From: Gammaproteobacteria bacterium
Lineage (GTDB): Bacteria; Pseudomonadota; Gammaproteobacteria; UWMA-0217
DNA length: 40,323 nucleotides
Assembly: GCA_026981985.1 (NCBI GenBank)
Contig: JALSHZ010000135.1
Location: 1-40,323, forward strand
Reading direction: 5' to 3'
Position 1 is the stretch's first letter. Each line of letters starts with the position of its first letter. The notes beneath the pieces were generated by a model that did not search any database, had not been told where the DNA came from, and was given only the letters and a program-made list of their open reading frames with translations. Positions 1-7,345 of the stretch are shown piece after piece. The position numbers were made by a program, and so were the translations under genes.

Positions 1-117
1 ATGTTTTGTCGTATTCGGGGCTATTTATCCACTTGTCGAAAACAAGGGCTGAGTGCATCCGATGCGTTGGCGTTGGTTTTTGCGGGAAAATTACCCCATT
101 TTGATTTAATGGGCTGA
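1..117 (+). CDS. possible C-terminal end of an IS66-type transposase (cut by window edge)
   Basis: An open frame runs from the first base to a TGA at 115-117 and encodes 38 residues starting MFCRIRGYLST and containing a RKQGLSASDAL stretch and a FAGK segment. This pattern resembles the extreme C terminus of IS66-family transposases, where a 'RIRGY-ST-RK-G' segment is followed by 'AL--AFAG'. The resemblance is from memory and the piece is short. The frame is open at the edge, so most of the gene may lie outside the window or the piece may be a relic. It is visibly more AT-rich than the neighbouring genes, as expected for a mobile-element remnant. No terminal inverted repeat could be identified in the 112 bases that follow. 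Confidence 0.4.
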   Translation: MFCRIRGYLSTCRKQGLSASDALALVFAGKLPHFDLMG

Positions 118-229
118 GTAGTTACCCGGAATCGATGCGCGAATACCCGGAGTCAATTCACACTGCGCCATGCACAGCATCGCGCCACCATGAAAAACTG
201 GCGTGAACCTCAGTCCAAAGTAAGCATCA

Positions 230-2230
<2,001 letters not shown>

Positions 2231-2298
2231 GTTTGCGGAATGTGTGAAAATGGGCACTCAATCTTACACGACAAGCGGCCTCAATCCGGGAAACCTCC

Positions 2299-3486
2299 AT
2301 GATCATTGACCTCTCCGAACGTATCCAGCGAGTCAAACCCTCCCCCACCCTGACGATCTCTGCCAACGCAGCCAAACTGAAACGCGAGGGTGTCGATGTC
2401 ATCAGCCTCGGCACCGGCGAGCCGGATTTCGACACCCCCAAATTCATACAGGATGCGGGAATTGCGGCCATCCGCGGAGGACAGACCCGCTACACGGCAG
2501 TGGACGGCACGCCCGAGCTGAAGGAAGCCGTGATCGCCAAGTTCAAACGCGACAACGCGATGGACTACGAACCCGATCAGATTCTGGTATCGGGCGGGGG
2601 CAAGCAAAGCTTCTTCAATCTCTGCCAAGCCTTGCTGAACAGCGGGGATGAAGTCATCGTGCCAGCACCCTACTGGGTGTCGTACCCGGATATGATCCTG
2701 CTGGCCGATGCGGTGCCGGTGATCGTCGAGGCTTCACAGCAGCAGAACTTCAAGCTGACACCAGAACAGCTCGATGCAGCGATCACGCCCAAGACGCGGC
2801 TGCTCGTCATCAACAGCCCATCCAATCCAACCGGTGTCTGCTACAGCAGTGACGAACTGCGCGCGCTCGGCGATGTCCTGCTGCAGCACCCCCACGTACT
2901 GATCGCCACCGACGACATGTATGAACACATTCTCTTTGGCGACAGGCAGTTCACCAATATCGTCATGGCCTGCCCGGAGCTTTATGAACGCACCATCGTG
3001 TTGAACGGTGTCTCCAAAGCCTATGCAATGACCGGATGGCGCATTGGCTACGCTGGCGGCCCGAAACCGCTGATTCAGGCAATGAAGAAAATGCAGTCGC
3101 AGAGCACATCAAACCCCTGCTCCATCTCCCAGGCCGCCGCAGCCGCCGCGCTCAGCGGTGACCAGAGCTGTATCGCCGACATGGTCGCGCAGTATGAAAA
3201 GCGCCATGATTTCGTCTACAAAGCGCTCGATGCCATACCCGGCCTCAGCTGCCTGCCATCCGATGGCACCTTCTACAGTTTTCCCAATGCCCAAGGTGCC
3301 ATCGAAGCGGTCGACGGTATCGACAATGACGTCGTACTGGCCGAGTACATCCTGCAGGAAGCCAAAGTCGCTGTCGTCCCCGGCTCCGCCTTCGGCCTGC
3401 CCGGTCATTTCCGCGTCTCCTATGCCACCAGCATGGAAAATCTGCAGGAATCCTTGAGCCGAATCGCAAAACTGTTCGCCAGCTGA
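2299..3486 (+). CDS. aspC: pyridoxal-phosphate aspartate aminotransferase (class I, subgroup Ib type)
   Basis: The predicted reaction is transfer of the amino group between aspartate and 2-oxoglutarate in the cytosol. The 395-residue protein has the class I fold. The substrate-loop motif GTGEPDFDTP is near residue 38, SPSNPTG near 173, the PLP phosphate and Asp region ATDDMYEH near 203, and the Schiff-base lysine K240 lies in SKAYAMTGWRIGY. The N-terminal pattern (ERIQRVKPSPTLTI) is that of subgroup Ib enzymes such as Thermus AspAT, rather than the Ia enzyme of E. coli, so the symbol is by function. Some Ib enzymes also act on prephenate, and that cannot be excluded. A GAAACCTCC run precedes the ATG. 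It is divergent from uvrB and followed 49 bp later by tRNA-Asn. Confidence 0.88.
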   Translation: MIIDLSERIQRVKPSPTLTISANAAKLKREGVDVISLGTGEPDFDTPKFIQDAGIAAIRGGQTRYTAVDGTPELKEAVIAKFKRDNAMDYEPDQILVSGGGKQSFFNLCQALLNSGDEVIVPAPYWVSYPDMILLADAVPVIVEASQQQNFKLTPEQLDAAITPKTRLLVINSPSNPTGVCYSSDELRALGDVLLQHPHVLIATDDMYEHILFGDRQFTNIVMACPELYERTIVLNGVSKAYAMTGWRIGYAGGPKPLIQAMKKMQSQSTSNPCSISQAAAAAALSGDQSCIADMVAQYEKRHDFVYKALDAIPGLSCLPSDGTFYSFPNAQGAIEAVDGIDNDVVLAEYILQEAKVAVVPGSAFGLPGHFRVSYATSMENLQESLSRIAKLFAS

Positions 3487-3494
3487 AACGAGTG

Positions 3495-3523
3495 TTGACC
3501 ATCGCGAATCCAATCTATATTAT
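3495..3523 (+). promoter_or_regulatory. probable sigma-70 promoter of tRNA-Asn
   Basis: TTGACC at 3495-3500 and TATTAT at 3518-3523 are separated by 17 bp, close to the sigma-70 consensus. A GC-rich discriminator (CGCGCC) follows the -10 element, the arrangement typical of stable-RNA promoters under stringent control. Transcription would begin a few bases before the tRNA at 3536. Confidence 0.6.
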
Positions 3524-3535
3524 TCGCGCCTCAAT

Positions 3536-3611
3536 TCCCCGATAGCTCAGTTGGTAGAGCAGTAGACTGTTAATCTATTGGTCCGTGGTTCGAGTCCACG
3601 TCGGGGAGCCA
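3536..3611 (+). tRNA. tRNA-Asn (anticodon GTT), CCA encoded
   Basis: The 76-nt sequence folds as a complete cloverleaf. A seven-pair acceptor stem joins TCCCCGA and TCGGGGA. The D arm contains AGCTCAGTTGGTAGAGC, the anticodon loop reads CTGTTAA with GTT as anticodon, and the T arm is GTGG-TTCGAGT-CCAC. The discriminator is G and the CCA end is encoded. Its last 23 nt form the left attachment site of the element that follows, so the 3' end present here is the copy brought in by, or shared with, the element. The gene remains intact and should be functional. Confidence 0.98.
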
Positions 3612-3614
3612 AAT
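3589..3614 (+). repeat. attL core (tRNA-Asn 3' end)
   Basis: The 26 nt from the T loop through the encoded CCA and three further bases recur at 12718-12742. The only difference is one missing G: the run of four Gs here is three Gs there. The direct repeat flanks the integrase-bearing element, which defines it as the attachment-site pair. Use of a tRNA T-arm and 3' end is normal for P4-type integrases. Confidence 0.9.
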
Positions 3615-3643
3615 ATACGCCCGGAGACGTTCAGCTTCGATCT

Positions 3644-3669
3644 AAAGCCCTGATTTCAGGGCTTTTTTT
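3644..3669 (+). terminator. Rho-independent terminator after tRNA-Asn (element-side copy)
   Basis: AAAGCCCTGA at 3644-3653 pairs with TCAGGGCTTT at 3656-3665 and is followed by a T run to 3669. A near-identical hairpin lies beyond the right end of the element at 12768-12798. The copy here therefore belongs to the element and the far copy is likely the original chromosomal tRNA terminator. Confidence 0.85.
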
Positions 3670-3713
3670 ATGCCTGTGTGTCCGTGCTTGTACGGCCCAA
3701 TCCTTTGACAACC

Positions 3714-3771
3714 GGGGCAACCCGGGGGCAACATTTGGCCTAGTTGCCCCCTCGCCAAAGGAGTTGCCCCC
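3714..3771. repeat. left arm-type repeats GGGGCAAC (two direct, two inverted)
   Basis: GGGGCAAC occurs at 3714-3721 and GGGGGCAAC at 3724-3732. The complement GTTGCCCCC occurs at 3743-3751 and 3763-3771, the last ending three bases before the int ATG. The same 9-mer recurs in direct orientation near the right end at 12644-12652. Multiple short direct and inverted repeats just inside each att site fit integrase arm-binding sites. Because they cover the int promoter and ribosome-binding region, they could also allow autoregulation. The assignment is inferred from position and repetition. Confidence 0.6.
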
Positions 3772-3774
3772 AAA

Positions 3775-5001
3775 ATGGCCCTTACCAACGTCTTTCTGAA
3801 GAACGCCACCCCCAAGGGCAAGCCCTACAAGGTTTTCGATGGTGAAGGGCTCTATATCGAGATTCGCCCGAATGGGGGCAAGTGGTGGCGGCTCAAGTAT
3901 CGATATGGGGGCAAGGAGAAGCGCATCTCCCTTGGCACCTACCCGGAGATCAGCCTGAAGCAAGCCCGATCAGAACGCGCCAAGGCCAAAGACCTGCTGG
4001 CGCGGGGCGTCGATCCCTCGGAGGACCGCAAGCTTTCCGAGAAGGTGGAATCCGGCGAGAACAGCTTTGAACGTGTCGCGCGGGAGTGGTTCAGCAAGTT
4101 CAGCCCCAAGTGGTCAGACGGCTATGCCAACAAACTGCTTACCCGGCTGGAAAAAGACCTGTTCCCCTGGATAGGGGCGACCGACATTGCCGACATCACA
4201 CCACCTGAACTCCTCAAGGTGTTGCGAAGGATAGAAGCGCGTGGCGCGCTGGAGAAGGCGCACCGGGCGCGGAACGACTGTAGCCGGATATTCCGCTATG
4301 CCATCGCCACCGGACGCGCTGAACGCGACGCCGCCGCCGATCTGAAAGGCGCTATTGCCCCAAAAGTCACACGGCACCACCCCACGATCACCGACCCCGT
4401 GGAAATCGGAAAGCTGATGCGCGCCATCGACAGCTTCGAGGGCTCTTTCGTCGTGCGCTGCGCCCTGCAACTGCTTCCCATCCTCTTTGTGCGCACCGGT
4501 GAGCTGCGGCATGCCGAATGGTCAGACTTCAATCTGAACGAACAACTGTGGTGCATCCCGCCCGAGAAGATGAAGATGCGGGAAAAACACATCGTCCCCC
4601 TGCCGCATCAAGCTGTGTCCATCCTCGAAGAACTGCATGCCCTTACCGGCTGTCATGACCTGGTGTTCCCCGGCGCACGCTCCACCTCACGCCCCATCAG
4701 TGAAAACACTATCAACGCCGCGCTACGCCGACTTGGCTACGAAAAAGGCGAAATGGTCGGCCACGGCTTCCGCAGCATGGCATCCACCCGACTGAACGAG
4801 TCAGGGCTGTGGCATGCAGACGTGATCGAGCGCCAGCTTGCCCATGGCGAGAGAAATAGCGTGCGGGCAAGTTACAACTACGCCCAGCACCTCGAAGAAC
4901 GCAAGCAGATGATGCAATGGTGGGCCGACTACCTGGACAAACTGAGAAGCGGCGCGGAGGTGGTACCTATCCGGCAAAAAAACACGAATACGCGGGGGTA
5001 A
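3775..5001 (+). CDS. int: P4-type tyrosine integrase
   Basis: This site-specific recombinase should insert and excise the element at tRNA-Asn. The 408-residue protein has an N-terminal DUF4102 arm-binding domain (about 1-90, with DGEGLYIEIRPNGGKWW and ISLGTYPEISL), a core-binding SAM-like domain (about 95-200) and a C-terminal catalytic domain. Catalytic residues are visible as R245 in RTGELRHAEW, H330 and R333 in HGFRSMAS, H357 in QLAHG, and the nucleophile Y367 in RASYNYA, followed by the family's EERKQMMQWWADYLD tail. Length is normal for the family. AAAGGAG precedes the ATG by about 11 bases. The gene lies directly beside attL and reads away from the tRNA. Confidence 0.96.
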   Translation: MALTNVFLKNATPKGKPYKVFDGEGLYIEIRPNGGKWWRLKYRYGGKEKRISLGTYPEISLKQARSERAKAKDLLARGVDPSEDRKLSEKVESGENSFERVAREWFSKFSPKWSDGYANKLLTRLEKDLFPWIGATDIADITPPELLKVLRRIEARGALEKAHRARNDCSRIFRYAIATGRAERDAAADLKGAIAPKVTRHHPTITDPVEIGKLMRAIDSFEGSFVVRCALQLLPILFVRTGELRHAEWSDFNLNEQLWCIPPEKMKMREKHIVPLPHQAVSILEELHALTGCHDLVFPGARSTSRPISENTINAALRRLGYEKGEMVGHGFRSMASTRLNESGLWHADVIERQLAHGERNSVRASYNYAQHLEERKQMMQWWADYLDKLRSGAEVVPIRQKNTNTRG

Positions 5002-5044
5002 GCACGCAACAAAACCCCCAAAACCCGAGAATCAGTAACTTATA

Positions 5045-5083
5045 GACGCCCCGGGAAGGCGCGGCAACGCCAGACCGGGACTT
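5045..5083 (+). promoter_or_regulatory. structured 5' leader hairpin upstream of the radC operon
   Basis: CCCGG at 5050-5054 pairs with CCGGG at 5075-5079, and GGCG at 5058-5061 pairs with CGCC at 5068-5071 around a CGGCAA loop. The two helices are separated by a symmetric GAA/AGA internal loop that can form sheared G-A pairs. It lies 34 bases before the ATG at 5117 and leads a gene set ending in radC inside a mobile element. A 'radC' structured RNA class has been described in such leaders. Membership is plausible from context only, since I cannot run a covariance model. Confidence 0.45.
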
Positions 5084-5116
5084 TCACAACCCAAGCCTGA
5101 ATAGGAGGCTCAAATC

Positions 5117-5437
5117 ATGACGATCCGCATTATAGACGGCAAACGCTACAACACCGAAACCGCCACACTCGTGGCGCGGTGGTCGAACAACTACCCACCT
5201 AGCGATCTCCAGCATTGCGCTGAACAGCTCTACCTTACCCTGCGCGGCAACTGGTTCACCGAAGGCAAAGGCGGCCCGATGAGCAAGTATTCCCGGCCTG
5301 CCTTTGGTGGTGGCTGGACCGGAGATGCCAATGCAATCACCCCACTATCGCCCGACGAAGCCCTTGCATGGCTCGAAGAGCGCAACGAGGTTGACGCCAT
5401 CGAGCGCTATTTCAGTGGCAACGTGGAGGATGCGTGA
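5117..5437 (+). CDS. conserved mobile-element protein, function unknown
   Basis: The gene encodes a 106-residue soluble acidic protein beginning MTIRIIDGKRYNTETA. It contains the segments CAEQLYLTLRGNWFTEGKGG and LSPDEALAWLEERNEVD. This pattern (a 'GKRYDTETA' start, an 'ELY-T--G-YF--G-GG' middle and an 'AL-WLE' end) is one I associate with small proteins common on integrative elements and plasmids of many phyla. I know of no established function. A strong AGGAGG lies eight bases before the ATG. The next gene starts inside its stop codon. Being first in an operon with radC behind a structured leader suggests early expression after transfer or induction. Confidence 0.75.
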   Translation: MTIRIIDGKRYNTETATLVARWSNNYPPSDLQHCAEQLYLTLRGNWFTEGKGGPMSKYSRPAFGGGWTGDANAITPLSPDEALAWLEERNEVDAIERYFSGNVEDA

Positions 5438-5640
5438 TGAGCTTCCTGATCAATTGGCGCGATGGCACCCGTGAAGGGCGCTGTATCTCCATGCCAGACG
5501 AATATCACGGCCTGGTTACTGAGGTGGACGCCGACCGGATCGCGCAGCAGCTGCGCACCGAACAGGGTAAAGAGCCCCACCACCAGAGCATACGCGGCCG
5601 CCTGATTCGGCTTGCAAAACAGCGGAGGGTATCGAAATGA
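5437..5640 (+). CDS. small hypothetical protein
   Basis: The predicted product has 67 residues starting MSFLINWRDGTREGRC. It has an acidic middle and a basic C terminus (RGRLIRLAKQRRVSK). The ATG at 5437 overlaps the preceding stop codon by one base (TGATG). A GTG three bases earlier is also possible, but the overlap favours ATG. The final codons overlap the radC start by four bases. The basic tail could bind nucleic acid, but no domain is recognisable. Translational coupling on both sides supports it as a real gene. Confidence 0.65.
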   Translation: MSFLINWRDGTREGRCISMPDEYHGLVTEVDADRIAQQLRTEQGKEPHHQSIRGRLIRLAKQRRVSK

Positions 5641-6134
5641 GCGCGACACTTGGAAAGGTTCAGCTTGGCGCCAGGCAATACCGCTACGAACTGAGCGACG
5701 CCGACGCCCTGATCAGTGCGGCGCTGAACTGTATCCGGGAGAGCTGCCACCGAGAACCCTACAAGATGGTCAATCCGGGGATGACCGGGCGATTCTTCCA
5801 GCTGAAGCTTGCAGAGAAGAAGCAAGAGGTATTCGCCACTGCCTTTCTCGACAACCGTCATCGCCTGATCGAGTACCGCGAGCTGTTTTTTGGCACCATC
5901 GATGGTGCATCCGTTCACGCGCGGGAGGTGGTGCGCGTGGCACTCGAACTGAACGCAGGTGCGGTGATAATCGCCCACAATCACCCAAGCGGTGACCCTT
6001 CACCCAGCATGGCAGATGAGCGCATCACCCGTAGGCTGGCGGATGCACTGGAATTGGTAGATGTTCGTGTGCTGGATCACATCGTAGTTGGCGCAGAAGG
6101 TTTTGTATCGCTGGCCGAGCGCGGCATGCTGTAA
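5637..6134 (+). CDS. radC: RadC-family JAB/MPN domain protein
   Basis: This 165-residue protein keeps the JAMM metal-binding motif. H114 and H116 lie in AHNHPSGDPSPS, S124 and D127 follow at the expected spacing (HxH-x7-S-x2-D), and a glutamate is available in the upstream KKQEVF strand. The N-terminal helix-hairpin-helix region of chromosomal RadC is missing, as is usual for mobile-element copies of this length. The once-proposed repair role of RadC is not supported in E. coli, and the biochemical activity of element-borne copies is unsettled. The start overlaps the preceding stop by four bases (ATGA). It closes the early three-gene set and is followed immediately by the structured RNA candidate at 6142-6198. 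Confidence 0.9.
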   Translation: MSATLGKVQLGARQYRYELSDADALISAALNCIRESCHREPYKMVNPGMTGRFFQLKLAEKKQEVFATAFLDNRHRLIEYRELFFGTIDGASVHAREVVRVALELNAGAVIIAHNHPSGDPSPSMADERITRRLADALELVDVRVLDHIVVGAEGFVSLAERGML

Positions 6135-6141
6135 CCCGTTT

Positions 6142-6198
6142 GCCACACCTATCCCGACGGGGAGAAAAGCCGGTCCACCTTCACCGGCCTGGTGTGGC
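6142..6198 (+). ncRNA. three-way-junction RNA candidate, C4/CI-antisense-like
   Basis: An outer stem pairs GCCACACC (6142-6149) with GGTGTGGC (6191-6198). Inside it lie a short hairpin CCC-GAC-GGG (6153-6161), a purine-rich linker GAGAAAA, and a second hairpin pairing GCCGGT (6169-6174) with ACCGGC (6183-6188) around the loop CCACCTTC. Loop bases ACCTTC (6177-6182) are complementary to GAAGGT (6220-6225), the likely Shine-Dalgarno of the next gene. Loop bases CACCTT (6176-6181) are complementary to AAGGTG (7078-7083) before the AlpA gene. A compact antisense RNA upstream of its targets in a P4-like element recalls the C4/CI RNAs. The class assignment is inference; the folding is directly visible. 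Confidence 0.55.
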
Positions 6199-6230
6199 GT
6201 CTTATTGAGGGTTGGTGCAGAAGGTACGCT

Positions 6231-6953
6231 ATGCCCCGCAGACAAGAATTCAGTGAGTATGTCCCGGAACACATCAAGGCCATGATTATTGCGTGGAGGT
6301 GGGTGAAAGACGGCCAATGGCTGGCCCCCATCACCGGGCAAAAGAAAATTGCAAAAACGCTATGCCTCAGCACGACTGATGAAGCCCGGCAAGCATGGAC
6401 TTTCTTTTCTCCAAAACACTACCAGCTCACACTAAATGGACGTACCGTAGAGGATAAAACTGCCTCGACACAGGCTGCACAGCAGTCATTCGTCCGCTGT
6501 CTTTTTTTAGCAGATATTGCGCTGAATCGCTGGGATGAGCGTTCAATCATTACGCCCGCGCGGCTGGTACAGATTCAGGAAAAATCGGCCGAACTATCGG
6601 AACTGATTTCGGGTATCGAAGAGAAGATCCCACGCGAACCTAAGGGATGGCGACTCGTAGATGATCGCAGAGAAACGACTTATCGAAACGGCTTTGATAT
6701 TCAAGGGGGGTTAGCGCAATTGCACCGATGGGCACAGGACTATACCCCGCCAGATAACACCCTCGCAGACCCGGCATCTTCCAAGATAAAACGATTGGAC
6801 CGCCTGAGGTGGTTTGCCAGACAAATGCTGAATGGGAACCCAGCACAAAAAGCAACGTCATTGGCGGCGCTGACCAATCTCGTTTTTTCGGATGAGCCGG
6901 AATGTGCCAACGGTGGTATCTCCAAGGAGATCATCCGCAAGGGAAAGCTCTAA
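6231..6953 (+). CDS. hypothetical protein of the element, function unknown
   Basis: The product has 240 residues if translation starts at the ATG at 6231 (MPRRQEFSEYV), which has GAAGGT six bases upstream. A GTG at 6192 in the same frame is less likely because it sits inside the RNA-like structure. The protein is soluble and mainly helical by composition, with Trp-rich N-terminal segments (IAWRWVKDGQW, ARQAWTFFSP) and no membrane segment or recognisable catalytic motif. Base composition is visibly more AT-rich than neighbouring genes, hinting at a separate origin. It stands alone between radC and the AlpA-like regulator, a usual place for accessory cargo such as anti-defence, regulatory or exclusion genes. 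I do not recognise a family. Confidence 0.65.
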   Translation: MPRRQEFSEYVPEHIKAMIIAWRWVKDGQWLAPITGQKKIAKTLCLSTTDEARQAWTFFSPKHYQLTLNGRTVEDKTASTQAAQQSFVRCLFLADIALNRWDERSIITPARLVQIQEKSAELSELISGIEEKIPREPKGWRLVDDRRETTYRNGFDIQGGLAQLHRWAQDYTPPDNTLADPASSKIKRLDRLRWFARQMLNGNPAQKATSLAALTNLVFSDEPECANGGISKEIIRKGKL

Positions 6954-6961
6954 TGCCGGCA

Positions 6962-6986
6962 TGTACAAAAAAAGCGATTTTGTACA
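6962..6986. promoter_or_regulatory. perfect palindrome, candidate operator upstream of the AlpA-like gene
   Basis: TGTACAAAA at 6962-6970 and TTTTGTACA at 6978-6986 are perfect inverted repeats separated by seven bases. Half-site centres are 16 bp apart, close to one and a half helical turns. There is no T run after it, so it is not a typical terminator, although it lies nine bases after a stop codon. An operator for a dimeric regulator is the most natural reading. The cognate protein is unknown. Confidence 0.5.
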
Positions 6987-7024
6987 CGCGGGATAGTTCA
7001 GGGGAGATATAGGGTTCGCCCACA

Positions 7025-7085
7025 TGAGGCGGACGCAATAGAACCCAATCTAACCGCCTCACCTTCAACCAACTCGAAAGGTGAG
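7025..7085 (+). promoter_or_regulatory. mutually exclusive hairpins controlling the AlpA ribosome-binding site
   Basis: TGAGGCGG (7025-7032) can pair with CCGCCTCA (7054-7061). Alternatively CTCACCTT (7058-7065) can pair with AAGGTGAG (7078-7085). The two helices share bases 7058-7061, so only one can form in full. The second helix covers the Shine-Dalgarno GAAAGGTGAG of the gene starting at 7088. The arrangement is that of a translational switch: the upstream helix frees the ribosome-binding site and the downstream helix masks it. Confidence 0.5.
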
Positions 7086-7087
7086 TG

Positions 7088-7345
7088 ATGAAAAACTGTG
7101 AGCAAGGCGCACCCGCAGCGCCATCCATTCCAGCCCTGCCAGAAACGGGCTTTGTTCGACTTCCCCAAATCATCGGCGACAAGCGCCAGCCTGGTGTTTT
7201 CCCCATCAGCAAAACAACCTGGTGGCAAGGCATCAAGGACGGTATTTACCCGCAGCCGGTCAAGCTGTCGGCTCGCTGCACCGCATGGCGCGCCGAGGAT
7301 ATCCGCACGCTGATCGAGCGTACAGGACGGGATTCCAATGCCTGA
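7088..7345 (+). CDS. AlpA-family helix-turn-helix regulator / excisionase-like protein
   Basis: The 85-residue protein carries the AlpA/MerR-like winged helix signature. GFVRLPQIIGD is followed by FPISKTTWWQGIKDGIYPQPVKLSARCTAWRAEDIRTLIE, in which the recognition helix is SKTTWWQGI and the wing is YPQPVKLS. AlpA proteins act as small DNA-binding activators or directionality factors in P4-like elements and cryptic prophages. The ATG at 7088 is preferred over the GTG at 7085 because of its spacing from the AAAGGTGAG ribosome-binding site. That site can be masked by a leader hairpin, and a 25-bp palindrome lies about 100 bases upstream. The 3' end overlaps the nuclease gene by eight bases, so it heads the replication and recombination operon. 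Confidence 0.88.
   Translation: MKNCEQGAPAAPSIPALPETGFVRLPQIIGDKRQPGVFPISKTTWWQGIKDGIYPQPVKLSARCTAWRAEDIRTLIERTGRDSNA

Noticed and set aside
2231-2298. LexA box in the uvrB-aspC divergent region
   Set aside because: No CTGT-N8-ACAG match is present in either orientation; the intergenic bases look unremarkable.
3874-3925. Additional GGGGGCAAG motifs inside the int gene as arm sites
   Set aside because: They encode Gly-Gly-Lys within the conserved DUF4102 domain and differ in the last base, so coding constraint explains them.
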